Source: Pseudomonas sp. FP1742
GTDB taxonomy: Bacteria; Pseudomonadota; Gammaproteobacteria; Pseudomonadales; Pseudomonadaceae
Length of the DNA stretch: 64,000 nucleotides
Assembly: GCF_030687145.1 (NCBI RefSeq)
Contig: NZ_CP117460.1
Span: 3,844,001 to 3,908,000 of the forward strand
Reading direction: 5' to 3'
Part shown: one piece after another, positions 35,899-44,231 of the stretch
Layout: each line of letters begins with the position of its first letter
How positions within the stretch are numbered: the stretch's first letter is position 1
Notes under the pieces: model-generated
Told to the model about the DNA's origin: nothing
Databases searched by the model: none
What the model saw: the letters and a program-made list of their open reading frames with translations, nothing else
Position numbers and translations under genes: made by a program

Positions 35899-37116
35899 TT
35901 AAAAACAGGTTTCCATGGTTTCGATGACATTCAGTTGCTCATCCACCAGACACCCGACGCGCCACTTGTCGAACGTCAAACACGGGTGCGAAGTCCCGAA
36001 CGAAATGATATCCCCCACCCGCAATTCAACCCCCGGCGCCACCGTCATGAAGGCATGCTGGTCCATCACCGCCGTCACCTTGCAGGCACTCACATCATCG
36101 CCGATCGCCGGTATCACACCGGCCTTGTAACGCAGCAACGGCACCGGCAAGCCGGCGTCGTAAGCCACGTCGCGCTTGCCCAGGGCGATTACCGCGAAGC
36201 CCGGTTCCGGCAACGACTGCACATGCGCCCAGACCTCCAGCGCCGGGCGCAAACCTTCGTGCAGGTCGCTGCGACGGTCGAGCACGCAGCATTGCGCTTC
36301 TTTGTAGATGCCATGGTCATGGGCCACGTAACTGCCGGGGCGCAGCACGCTGAGGAATCGGCCGCCGGCATTCTGCGCCTCAAACGACTCGGCGATCAGG
36401 TCGTACCAGGCCGAACCCGACGCGGTGATGATCGGCTTGGCAATCGCGAACGCACCACTGTCCTGTAACTGCACCGCCAGACGCACCAGGGAGGCGGCGA
36501 ACTCGCGGATGCCGCTCACCGCATGATCACCGTGAATCACTCCTTCGTAGCCCTCGATGCCGGTCAGCGCCAACGCCGGTTGAGCCGCGATCGCCTTGGC
36601 CAGCGCCAGCACTTCGGCTTCGGTGCGGCAACCGCAACGACCGCCGATCACGCCGTACTCGATCATCACGTTCAGGCGCACGCCCCGCGAGGCGAAATAC
36701 GCGCCGAGGTCGGCGACGTTATCCGGGTGATCGACCATGCAATAGAACTCGAAGGTCGGGTCTGCCAGCAGATCGGCGATCAGCGCCATGTTCGGCGTGC
36801 CGACCAACTGGTTGGCCATCAGCACCCGCCGCACACCATGGGCGTAAGCCGCGCGAGTTTGCGTGGCACTGGCCAGGGTGATGCCCCAGGCACCGGCGTC
36901 CAGTTGCCGACGAAACAGCGCCGGGGTCATGCTGGTTTTACCGTGGGGTGCCAGTTCCGCGCCGCTGTGGCTGACAAAGTCCTGCATCCAGCGAATGTTG
37001 TGTTCCAGCGCGTCGCGGTGCAGCACCAGCGCCGGCAGGCTGACGTCTCGCACCAGGTTGGCGCCGGTTTGCGCATCGCCCTTTTCCACGGCGGCGGTAT
37101 TGATGGCAGTAGACAT
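35899..37116 (-). CDS. PLP-dependent D-amino acid deaminase family (DSD1-like), probable D-glucosaminate dehydratase
   Basis: A 404-residue fold-type III PLP enzyme of the D-serine dehydratase/D-threonine aldolase family. The PLP lysine is K60 in LAPHGKTSMTP, and the zinc-site His-x-Cys is at 376-378 in FGTSHPCLTFD. The pterminal half is an alanine-racemase-like barrel (EYGVIGGRCGC, GIEGYEGVIHGDHAV). Family members act on D-serine, D-threonine and related beta-hydroxy D-amino acids. A KdgK-type kinase next door suggests the substrate is D-glucosaminate, whose dehydration and deamination gives 2-keto-3-deoxygluconate; this activity is known in P. fluorescens. The substrate is inferred; D-serine or D-threonine remain possible. 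Confidence 0.82.
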   Translation of the reverse strand: MSTAINTAAVEKGDAQTGANLVRDVSLPALVLHRDALEHNIRWMQDFVSHSGAELAPHGKTSMTPALFRRQLDAGAWGITLASATQTRAAYAHGVRRVLMANQLVGTPNMALIADLLADPTFEFYCMVDHPDNVADLGAYFASRGVRLNVMIEYGVIGGRCGCRTEAEVLALAKAIAAQPALALTGIEGYEGVIHGDHAVSGIREFAASLVRLAVQLQDSGAFAIAKPIITASGSAWYDLIAESFEAQNAGGRFLSVLRPGSYVAHDHGIYKEAQCCVLDRRSDLHEGLRPALEVWAHVQSLPEPGFAVIALGKRDVAYDAGLPVPLLRYKAGVIPAIGDDVSACKVTAVMDQHAFMTVAPGVELRVGDIISFGTSHPCLTFDKWRVGCLVDEQLNVIETMETCF

Positions 37117-37155
37117 GGTCGATCTCCTCACACACGCGGCCGCAGGCAGCCGCTG

Positions 37156-37920
37156 TTATTCGTTGATACGCCGGGCGAGGCTGTTGGCGCTGTCGATCAG
37201 CACCCGGCGATAGTCGTTGTAATTGTTCTTCGCATCGGCCCGTGGGGCGACGATGCACAGGGTTGCGATGGCGACGCCGTTCGGGTCTTTGACCGGGGCG
37301 GCGAAGCAATGGGTAAAGGTGTCGGCGACGCTGTCGAAGGAAAAGAATCCGTCGATGGCGGCCTGACGGATTTCCTCAAGAAACTGCTCCAGTGGCAGGC
37401 GTTCGCCGTCGGGCAGAATGAAGTCGTCGGGGTCGATCAAATCGACGATCTCCTGATCGCTCAGGTGCGCCAGCAGCAGACGCCCGGAAGCGGTCCACGG
37501 AATCGGCGCGTTCTCGCCGATGTCCGAAGAAATGCGAAAATGCCGCTCCCCCTCTTTCATCAACGCCACGGTGTATTTGCGCCCGTTGAGCAGGCACATC
37601 TGCGCGGTTTCGCGGGTCTGGCTGACGATCTCCTGCAAGGCATGATCGGCCTCGCGGGTCAGGTCGAAATGGCGCAAATGCGCCTGCCCGAGGAAGTACA
37701 GTTGACGGCCCAGGTAAACGTGACCGTCCTTGCCCACGGACTCGAGGATGCGCCGCTCCAACAAGGACGCGACCAGTTCGTAGACCGTGGATTTCGGGCT
37801 GCCAATGCCGCTGGCGATTTCGTTCGGGCGCAGGGGCTGGCCGATTTCCTTGAGGAAGTCGAGGATGTCGAACGCCCGGTCCAGACCGCGAGCCCGGCGT
37901 TTGATGGTGTCTTCGGTCAT
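37156..37920 (-). CDS. IclR-family transcriptional regulator
   Basis: A 254-residue regulator with an N-terminal winged HTH (about 10-75, LDRAFDILDFLKEIGQPL, SPKSTVYELVASLLERRIL) and a C-terminal effector-binding domain (ETAQMCLLNGRKYTVALM, AASGRLLLAHL-type segment PWTASGRLLLAHLS). The ATG at 37920 is used; TTG at 37938 is weaker. It precedes the deaminase gene by 39 bases. A TTCCG/CGGAA element upstream of the transporter gene is a candidate target. Confidence 0.9.
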   Translation of the reverse strand: MTEDTIKRRARGLDRAFDILDFLKEIGQPLRPNEIASGIGSPKSTVYELVASLLERRILESVGKDGHVYLGRQLYFLGQAHLRHFDLTREADHALQEIVSQTRETAQMCLLNGRKYTVALMKEGERHFRISSDIGENAPIPWTASGRLLLAHLSDQEIVDLIDPDDFILPDGERLPLEQFLEEIRQAAIDGFFSFDSVADTFTHCFAAPVKDPNGVAIATLCIVAPRADAKNNYNDYRRVLIDSANSLARRINE

Positions 37921-37981
37921 TTCAGTGGTCCCATTCAAAGTGCCGGGAGTTTACCCAGAGTGCGGTGGCGACCGTTAGGCC

Positions 37982-38080
37982 GCCTTCGCGGGCAAGCCCG
38001 CTCCCACAGACTCCATGTGCTGCCACAGATTGCAGGCACACCATCAATCCCTGTGGGAGCGTGGCTTGCCCGCGATGGCG
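37982..38080. repeat. REPIN, divergent copies
   Basis: Inverted pair, CTTCGCGGGCAAGCCCGCTC and GGGAGCGTGGCTTGCCCGCG, differing slightly from the main core. It lies between ridA and the IclR gene. Confidence 0.85.
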
Positions 38081-38082
38081 GT

Positions 38083-38472
38083 TCAGGCCTTCTTCTTGTA
38101 GGCAATGCAGTCAATCTCGACCTTGCAATCGACCATCATGCTCGCCTGCACGCAAGCCCGGGCCGGGGCGTGTTCGCTTTTGAAGTACTCGGAAAACACC
38201 TTGTTGAAACTCCAGAAATCCCGTGGATCTTCCAGCCACACGCCCGTGCGCACCACGTCTTCGAGCCCGTAACCGGCCTCTTCCAGAATCGCGATCAGGT
38301 TTTTCATGGTCTGGTGAGTCTGCTCGACAATCCCACCCACGATGATTTCACCATCCACCGCCGGCACTTGGCCGGACACGTGCAGCCAGCCATCGGCTTC
38401 GACGGCGCGGGCAAAAGGACGGGGCTGGCCGCCACCGGCGGTGCTGCCGGTGCCGTAACGAGTAATGCTCAT
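38083..38472 (-). CDS. RidA/YjgF-family protein
   Basis: A 129-residue RidA-like protein (RPFARAVEADGWLHVSGQV, GGIVEQTHQTMKNLIAIL, RTGVWLEDPRDFWSFNKVF). RidA proteins hydrolyse reactive enamine/imine intermediates released by PLP dehydratases, which fits the deaminase two genes downstream. The classical catalytic arginine motif near the C-terminus reads EHAPARACVQASMMVDCKVEID, so it looks active. It is 30 bases from the ABC ATPase gene. Confidence 0.88.
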   Translation of the reverse strand: MSITRYGTGSTAGGGQPRPFARAVEADGWLHVSGQVPAVDGEIIVGGIVEQTHQTMKNLIAILEEAGYGLEDVVRTGVWLEDPRDFWSFNKVFSEYFKSEHAPARACVQASMMVDCKVEIDCIAYKKKA

Positions 38473-38502
38473 GGATGTTTCTCCTGATTAAAAAATGAAG
38501 GC

Positions 38503-39294
38503 TTAAAAGCGGGTGCTCTTGAGAAATTCCGCCAGTCGCGGCGACTGCGGGCGCTCGAACAGTTCCTTGGGCGGCCCCTGCTCTTCGATCCGCCCCTGAT
38601 TCATGAACACGATCTTGTCCGAGACCTCAAAGGCAAAGCGCATTTCGTGGGTCACCAGCAACATGGTCATGCCATCCTCGGCCAGGCCCTTGATCACGCT
38701 CAACACTTCGCCCACCAGCTCCGGGTCGAGGGCCGAGGTGACTTCGTCGAACAGCATCAAACTCGGGTTCATCGCAATCGCCCGGGCAATCGCCACGCGC
38801 TGTTGCTGACCGCCGGACAACTGACCGGGGTAATGATCGCGGCGCTCCAGCAGGCCAACCCGCTCCAGCCATTTTTCCGCCAGCGCTACCGCCTCGTCCT
38901 TGTGCAACTTTTTTACCTTGAGCAAACCGAGGGTGACGTTCTGCAACGCAGTGAGGTGCGGGAACAGATTGAATTGCTGGAAGGCCATGCCGGTCATGGC
39001 GCGATGGCGGGCGATGACTTTTTCCGGGTGGCGCACGCGCTTGCCGTTGATCTCGTCATAGCCGATGGATTCACCGTCGAGCAGAATCTGCCCGCCCTGG
39101 AACTCTTCGAGCATGTTCACGCAGCGCAGCAGCGTGGTCTTGCCCGAGCCGCTGGAGCCGATCAGCGTGACCACGTTGCCGCGCTGCATGGTCAGGTCGA
39201 CACCCTTGAGCACTTCGAGCGGGCCGTATTGTTTGTGCAGGCCGCGAATCTCCAGCAGCGCCTGGTTCTGGGTCGAAACTTGAGCTTGTGTCAT
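38503..39294 (-). CDS. Amino acid-type ABC transporter ATP-binding protein
   Basis: A 263-residue polar-amino-acid-type ATPase. Walker [10 protein letters not shown]-loop [11 protein letters not shown], signature [15 protein letters not shown] and Walker [16 protein letters not shown] are intact. The start overlaps the stop of the upstream permease (ATGA). Confidence 0.94.
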   Translation of the reverse strand: MTQAQVSTQNQALLEIRGLHKQYGPLEVLKGVDLTMQRGNVVTLIGSSGSGKTTLLRCVNMLEEFQGGQILLDGESIGYDEINGKRVRHPEKVIARHRAMTGMAFQQFNLFPHLTALQNVTLGLLKVKKLHKDEAVALAEKWLERVGLLERRDHYPGQLSGGQQQRVAIARAIAMNPSLMLFDEVTSALDPELVGEVLSVIKGLAEDGMTMLLVTHEMRFAFEVSDKIVFMNQGRIEEQGPPKELFERPQSPRLAEFLKSTRF

Positions 39295-39953
39295 GGCAAG
39301 GCCACCCGCTTTTCAATGTGCCGGCCGAGTAATTCGATGGCGTAGTTGATGACGAAAAACAGCAATCCGGCGAACAGGTAAAACTCCAGGGTCATGAAGG
39401 TCCGGGCGATGATCTGTTGAGTGCTGAGCAGCAGCTCGGCAACGCCGATCACCGACAACAAGGTCGACGCCTTGACGATTTCAGTGGATGAGTTGACCCA
39501 GGTCGGCAAGATCTGCCGCAACGCCTGGGGCAACAACACATAACCCAGCGCCTGGTAAAACGTCAGGCCGATGGCCTTGCTCGCTTCCATCTGACCGCTG
39601 GGCAGCGCTTGCAACGCACCGCGCACGATCTCGGCGACATGGGAACCGCAGAACAGCGTCAGCCCCAACGTACCGGCCTGAAATGCACTGATCTGCCAGC
39701 CCAATGCCGGCGCCATATAGAAACAGGCCAGCACCAGCACGAACACCGGCGTGCCGCGAATGACGTCGACGTAAAACCGGAACGGCGCGCGCATCCAGAA
39801 CGTGCCGTAGGTGAGCACCAGACCGGCGACGATGCCGACCAGCGTGCCCAGCAAAATCGCCAGGGCCGAACACTGCACACTGGTCAGAAAACCCTGCCAC
39901 AGGACGTCCCGGGCCACCCATAACTCATGCAACCAACTGGGGGATTCGTACAT
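39291..39953 (-). CDS. Amino acid-type ABC transporter permease
   Basis: A 220-residue HisM/GlnP-type permease with the family motif [15 protein letters not shown] and the EAA loop around [14 protein letters not shown]. It pairs with a second permease 9 bases upstream, forming a heterodimeric channel. Confidence 0.93.
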   Translation of the reverse strand: MYESPSWLHELWVARDVLWQGFLTSVQCSALAILLGTLVGIVAGLVLTYGTFWMRAPFRFYVDVIRGTPVFVLVLACFYMAPALGWQISAFQAGTLGLTLFCGSHVAEIVRGALQALPSGQMEASKAIGLTFYQALGYVLLPQALRQILPTWVNSSTEIVKASTLLSVIGVAELLLSTQQIIARTFMTLEFYLFAGLLFFVINYAIELLGRHIEKRVALP

Positions 39954-39962
39954 GGGGGCCTC

Positions 39963-40625
39963 CTATCGGCGAATCGCCAGACGCTGCTCGAGGTAACGCA
40001 GCATCATGGCAATGAGGTAACAGGCCGCAACATAGAGCGCTGTGGTCACCAGCCAGGTTTCAATCACCCGGTAGCTCTCGACATTGATCTTGCGCGCGTA
40101 ATAGGTCAGCTCCGGCACGGCAATCGCCGCCGCCAGCGAGGTGTCCTTGAACAGCGAAATGAAGTTGTTCGACAGCGCCGGCAGCACATTGCGCAGCATC
40201 ACCGGCACGGTGATGTACGCCTTGACCTGCCACTCGCCCAAGCCGATGGCCAACCCGGCTTCACGTAGCCCCTTGGGAATGCTCAACAGCCCGCCACGAA
40301 ACACTTCGGTCAGGTACGCCCCGGCATACAGCGACAGGGTGATGATGAACGAGGGGATCTTGTCCAGGCGAATGCCCAGGCTCGGCAAGGCGAAGTAGAT
40401 CAACAGAATCAACACCAGAATCGGCGTATTACGGATCACCGTCACATACACCGACGCCAGCACCCGCAATGCGCGATGCTTCGACAGCAAAGCAAATGCC
40501 ATCAGCAGGCCGATCACGCAGCCGATGGCGATCGACACCAGCGCCAGCTCAAGGCCCAGGCCGAGCCCCGCCAGCAAGGTGTCGAAGTCGCGCCACACGG
40601 CGGCAAAATTCAACTGATAGTTCAT
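39963..40625 (-). CDS. Amino acid-type ABC transporter permease
   Basis: A 220-residue permease, sister of the previous one (VIRNTPILVLILLIYFALP, LREAGLAIGLGEWQVKAYI). It follows the binding protein gene by 52 bases. Confidence 0.93.
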   Translation of the reverse strand: MNYQLNFAAVWRDFDTLLAGLGLGLELALVSIAIGCVIGLLMAFALLSKHRALRVLASVYVTVIRNTPILVLILLIYFALPSLGIRLDKIPSFIITLSLYAGAYLTEVFRGGLLSIPKGLREAGLAIGLGEWQVKAYITVPVMLRNVLPALSNNFISLFKDTSLAAAIAVPELTYYARKINVESYRVIETWLVTTALYVAACYLIAMMLRYLEQRLAIRR

Positions 40626-40677
40626 GGTCAGCAGTACCTTGAGCGGGGCGATTTATCACCGCCCCGCTCTCACGGGA

Positions 40678-41526
40678 TCATTTGAATTCGACTGGGAAAC
40701 CGATTGCAGGTGTAGGCAGGTCCACACCGAACCACTGCTTGAACGACGCCGCGTAAGTCGGGAACTCAACGCCGGTCATGCCTTCATGCAGCACGGTGTT
40801 GACGAAGTTCAGCCAGTCCTGATCGCCGCGTTTGACCGCACAGGCGTAGGTCTGCGGGCTCCAGGCGTAGGTCGGGCTGCGATAACGGCCAGGGTTCTGC
40901 ACCATCAGGTATTTCACCGACGACTGATCGGTGGCCGCCGCGTCGGCCCGGCCGGAGTTCACTGCCTGATACATCAGATCCACGCTGTCGTACTGATCGA
41001 CCTTGGCCTTGGGCAGCGCCTGATGCACCAGCTCTTCGGCGTACACGTTCTGCAGCACCGCCACGGTCACGCCGTCGCCGGCAGCTTTCAGATCGTCGAT
41101 TTCCTTGTACTTGCTGTTGGCCGGCAGCAACAAGCCGACACCTTCGCGGTAGTACGGCAGGGTGAACGCCACCTGTTGGGCGCGGCTGGCAGTCACAGTG
41201 ATGAACTGGCAACTCATGTCGACCTTGTCGGTCAGCAGATTCGGAATCCGCGCATCGGACGACTGCACCACGAATTCGACCTTGCTCGGGTCGTTGAACA
41301 ACCCTTTGGCCACCATCCGCGCGATATCGATATCAAATCCCTGCAACTTGCCGTCCGCTCCCTGGAAGTGCCACGGGGCATTGGTACTGCCCGTGCCCAC
41401 GATCAATTTCCCACGGGCCAGCACGCTGTCGAGCTTGCTGTCTGCCGCTTGAGCGACACCCACGGCAGCGGCCGAAGCCGCGAACAGGAAAACACACGCT
41501 TTAAACAAGGAAGGTCGGCGATGCAT
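40678..41526 (-). CDS. Amino acid-type ABC transporter substrate-binding protein
   Basis: A 282-residue periplasmic binding protein of family 3. The ATG at 41526 has GGAG 8 bases upstream and gives a signal peptide (MHRRPSLFKACVF, cleaved near AQA-ADS). Core segments: GKLIVGTGSTNAPWHF, GFDIDIARMVAKGLF, and GVTVAVLQNVYAEELVHQ. It is the first gene of the leftward cluster. With the kinase and deaminase downstream, a sugar amino acid such as D-glucosaminate is a plausible ligand; this is inference. Confidence 0.92.
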   Translation of the reverse strand: MHRRPSLFKACVFLFAASAAAVGVAQAADSKLDSVLARGKLIVGTGSTNAPWHFQGADGKLQGFDIDIARMVAKGLFNDPSKVEFVVQSSDARIPNLLTDKVDMSCQFITVTASRAQQVAFTLPYYREGVGLLLPANSKYKEIDDLKAAGDGVTVAVLQNVYAEELVHQALPKAKVDQYDSVDLMYQAVNSGRADAAATDQSSVKYLMVQNPGRYRSPTYAWSPQTYACAVKRGDQDWLNFVNTVLHEGMTGVEFPTYAASFKQWFGVDLPTPAIGFPVEFK

Positions 41527-41551
41527 GGCAAGCACTCCAGGGTGATGTTTA

Positions 41552-41587
41552 TTCCGCTATACCGGAACTTGGTATGTAACAACGGAA
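41552..41587. promoter_or_regulatory. Candidate operator upstream of the ABC transporter cluster
   Basis: TTCCGCTATACCGGAA, a 5-bp inverted repeat at 41552-41567, with a further CGGAA at 41583-41587, 20 bp after the second half-site. It begins 26 bases upstream of the binding-protein start. It may be bound by the cluster's IclR regulator. Nothing else is clear in 41588-41868. Confidence 0.4.
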
Positions 41588-41868
41588 TAGACAGCAGAAA
41601 GTGTGCCACAGGTTATGGGCGGAATCTCGGGGGAATTGAAAAGTGTTTTGAATCAGTTGGATGCGCGTTAGCGCGAGGAAGGCGTTACGAAACGCACAAA
41701 TGAGAGAACGCTACCGAGGGACACAACGCTCGAGTACTTGCACCACATCTGAAGCCGTAGCGATTCAAAATGAAGCAGAGCCCCACCTGTAATTTCTGAC
41801 AGTAGACCCACCTGCCCACCTCCTTTAACGTCAACAGGCCTTCGATTGTCTTTGAAAAGGAGATTTCA

Positions 41869-42321
41869 ATGAGCTCGATGACCATCCACCCGACCATGGC
41901 TGCGGCCTACCGCAAGGCGCTCAAGACCTGGCGCCCGGTGATCCTGTATTTCGGCAGCCAACACTGTCCTGCCTGCAAAACGGCCGAGCCGATTTTTCGT
42001 CAGGTTGCAGAGCCATATCGGCATCACGCACAAATCTACATGCTCAACACCGGCGAATCGCCCAGGCATCCGGATGTCACCGGCATACCCACTGTGCTGT
42101 TTTACAAGGAAGGAAAGTTGCTGAAGAAGCTCAAAGGGATTGGCACTCGAGAATCCCTGGAAGAAAATTTCAAAAAGCACATCGGCAAGCTAAGGCCCAA
42201 ACAACAGATTGCCCGCAAACCCCGCCACGACTTGCCGTGGTTGCAGAAAACCTTCAGCACTTTATGCACTGCGCCTCGGGCACGGGAGCTGTTGAATGTG
42301 CGTTTCATGAGTAATGTTTAA
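41869..42321 (+). CDS. Thioredoxin-family protein
   Basis: A 150-residue protein with a thioredoxin fold and the active site CPAC in FGSQHCPACKTAEPIF (about residue 35), then the cis-proline region in VTGIPTVLFYKEGK. The last 45 residues are a basic extension beyond the usual 105-residue thioredoxin (KHIGKLRPKQQIARKPRHD). A strong AAGGAG box lies 9 bases before the ATG. No signal peptide is evident, so it is cytoplasmic. Partner unknown. Confidence 0.88.
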   Translation: MSSMTIHPTMAAAYRKALKTWRPVILYFGSQHCPACKTAEPIFRQVAEPYRHHAQIYMLNTGESPRHPDVTGIPTVLFYKEGKLLKKLKGIGTRESLEENFKKHIGKLRPKQQIARKPRHDLPWLQKTFSTLCTAPRARELLNVRFMSNV

Positions 42322-42339
42322 GTCGTCTGGGCGATCGCC

Positions 42340-42488
42340 TTCGCGAGCAAGCCCGCTCCCACAGCTGACCGAGTTGTCCGGATAGACACGGTCTAAATGT
42401 GGGAGCGGGCTTGCTCGCGAAGATGGCGGCACAATCAATATCGATGGCGCCTGACACACCGCTTTCGCGAGCAGCCCGCCCCCACAGG
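42340..42488. repeat. Triple REP cluster
   Basis: Three REP copies, two forming a REPIN (42340-42366 and 42397-42423) and a third at 42462-42488 in the orientation of the first. It lies between the thioredoxin and phospholipase D-like genes' 3' ends. Confidence 0.9.
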
Positions 42489-42508
42489 TTCCGTTCCTCG
42501 CCAGCGGC

Positions 42509-44155
42509 TCATCGGCCGGCGAAGCGCACCCGCGACAGCATGCGCAGATCGCCCTGGAGGTAATAGTCATCAGTCCAGCTGTCATCCGGAGCCAACGGCC
42601 GCACCTGCTTGAGTTGCAGTTTCTTTGCGAAGTAGCGGAACCGGTAGTGTTCGTAGAAGCGCAGCAGTTCCAGCCCGTAACGATCGGCCAGGTCGGTGTC
42701 GCCACGGATGATCAGGTAGTTCTCGTCATTGCCGTTGCTGGCCGCGTCACTGAGATTGTGGCTGCCGCTGATGATGGTCGGTGAATCGCTGGTGAAGTCG
42801 ACGACGATGGCTTTGGTGTGCACCAGCAGGTTGCCCTTCTGGCCTTTCATGTTTTCCTTGAGCCAACCCTCCAGGCCGGTGTTGAGCAGCGCGGTGGCGG
42901 CAAATTCGGCGGTGCGGTCGGCGTGGAAACCGGTGATGCTGCTGACCGTATTTTGCAGGCCGTAACGCAAGATGTCGTCGTGAGGCTGGCCGAGCAGCGC
43001 GTTGAGTATTACGTCCGGCAAGGTGAATGCGGTAACAAACAGCAGGTCTTTTTTGGCGGCGTTGATGATCTCGACGAACTCATGCAAGTCGCCCTCGCCC
43101 GAGCGCGGTGAAAAGCCGGCGAACAGTGGCTGGTCAGGCTGCATCGGATTGTGTTTCGTGAGCCAGTCCCGCGTGGCGCCGACGTCCGCCGGTGTGGCCC
43201 AGACCTGCTCGAAGGTTTGCAGGTAACTGGCGCCGATCCGGGCGTCGTCCAGCACATGCACGACGTTGGCCTGACGGTAAACGCCATTGGCGGTGAAGTT
43301 GGTGCTGCCGCAGAGTACCGCTTCGGGCTGATGCTGCCCCGCCGCATCGAGCCGGCTCAGGACCATGAACTTGTTGTGAAAGATGTTGTGGGTGACCCGC
43401 CCGCGCTTGTTCGCCGCCGGGATTTTTTCCAGGCTGGCTTCGTTCAGCGCCGTGGTGTCTTCGCCGGGCTCGCCGTGGTACAGGACCCGAACCTTTACGC
43501 CGCGCTCGAAGGCGGCGTTCACCGCATCGACGATCACTTGCAACTGATATTCATAGATCGCGATGTCCAGCGCCCACTCGCCGTCCCTGGCACGTTCAAT
43601 GAACCCCAGCAAGCGGCTGAGCAGACCGTTTTCCAGCCATTGCCGCGGCGCGTCCGGCCATTCTTCGATGGGCATTTTCTTGTTGACGCTGAGCAGCGCA
43701 TCGAGGTCGGCGAACTTGCGCTGAAACGCCTGACTGGCAGCCACTGCCCGATTGAAAATCACGTTCTGGCCCGTGGGCAGGCCATTGTCCGTGGTGACCG
43801 TCACTTCCAGAAATTCACCCAGTTGCGGCGCATCGGCGGTGCCGTAGGCCAGGTGAACCCGATAATGGATCGTCACACCCGGATTGACCGCGTAATCGGC
43901 CCAGCGAAATTTCTGCAACGGCGCGGCATCGCTGGGGGTGGCGTGAAACTGGGGGAACGTATGCTCCTTGCCGGGAAAGGTCAGGCTGTTGAACAGAAAC
44001 AGCCAGGGTTTGCTGCCTTGCTGTTTTTCGATGGAGAACCCCAGCAGGCCTTTGCGGCGGGGTTCGGCCAGGTCGATGGCCAGCAGCACACCGTTGGTGC
44101 CGGCGTAGGCTTTGACGCGGAAATCGTCCTGATCGTTGCGGGCTAGAACACGCAT
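42509..44155 (-). CDS. Phospholipase D-like domain protein with one degenerate HKD motif
   Basis: A 548-residue protein with two phospholipase D-type halves. The second HKD is complete: H446-T-K448 then D453, with GSHN at 464-467. The first has H260-N-K262 and GSTN at 283-286, but the aspartate position is Ser. Residues 1-170 form a beta-rich N-terminal region of unknown type. An AGGAG box precedes the ATG at 44155. No signal peptide is visible. Activity as nuclease or lipase cannot be decided, and the neighbours give no pathway. Confidence 0.82.
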   Translation of the reverse strand: MRVLARNDQDDFRVKAYAGTNGVLLAIDLAEPRRKGLLGFSIEKQQGSKPWLFLFNSLTFPGKEHTFPQFHATPSDAAPLQKFRWADYAVNPGVTIHYRVHLAYGTADAPQLGEFLEVTVTTDNGLPTGQNVIFNRAVAASQAFQRKFADLDALLSVNKKMPIEEWPDAPRQWLENGLLSRLLGFIERARDGEWALDIAIYEYQLQVIVDAVNAAFERGVKVRVLYHGEPGEDTTALNEASLEKIPAANKRGRVTHNIFHNKFMVLSRLDAAGQHQPEAVLCGSTNFTANGVYRQANVVHVLDDARIGASYLQTFEQVWATPADVGATRDWLTKHNPMQPDQPLFAGFSPRSGEGDLHEFVEIINAAKKDLLFVTAFTLPDVILNALLGQPHDDILRYGLQNTVSSITGFHADRTAEFAATALLNTGLEGWLKENMKGQKGNLLVHTKAIVVDFTSDSPTIISGSHNLSDAASNGNDENYLIIRGDTDLADRYGLELLRFYEHYRFRYFAKKLQLKQVRPLAPDDSWTDDYYLQGDLRMLSRVRFAGR

Positions 44156-44231
44156 GGGTCACTCCTGTGATGGGTTTGCTTACAGAGCATAGGGCAGCGA
44201 TGCGATGGGGCCAGCACTGCCAGCACACAAC

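Noticed and set aside
41685..41897. A 70-codon frame on the minus strand before the thioredoxin-like gene
   Set aside because: Overlaps the strong AAGGAG and ATG of the rightward gene; no supporting signal.
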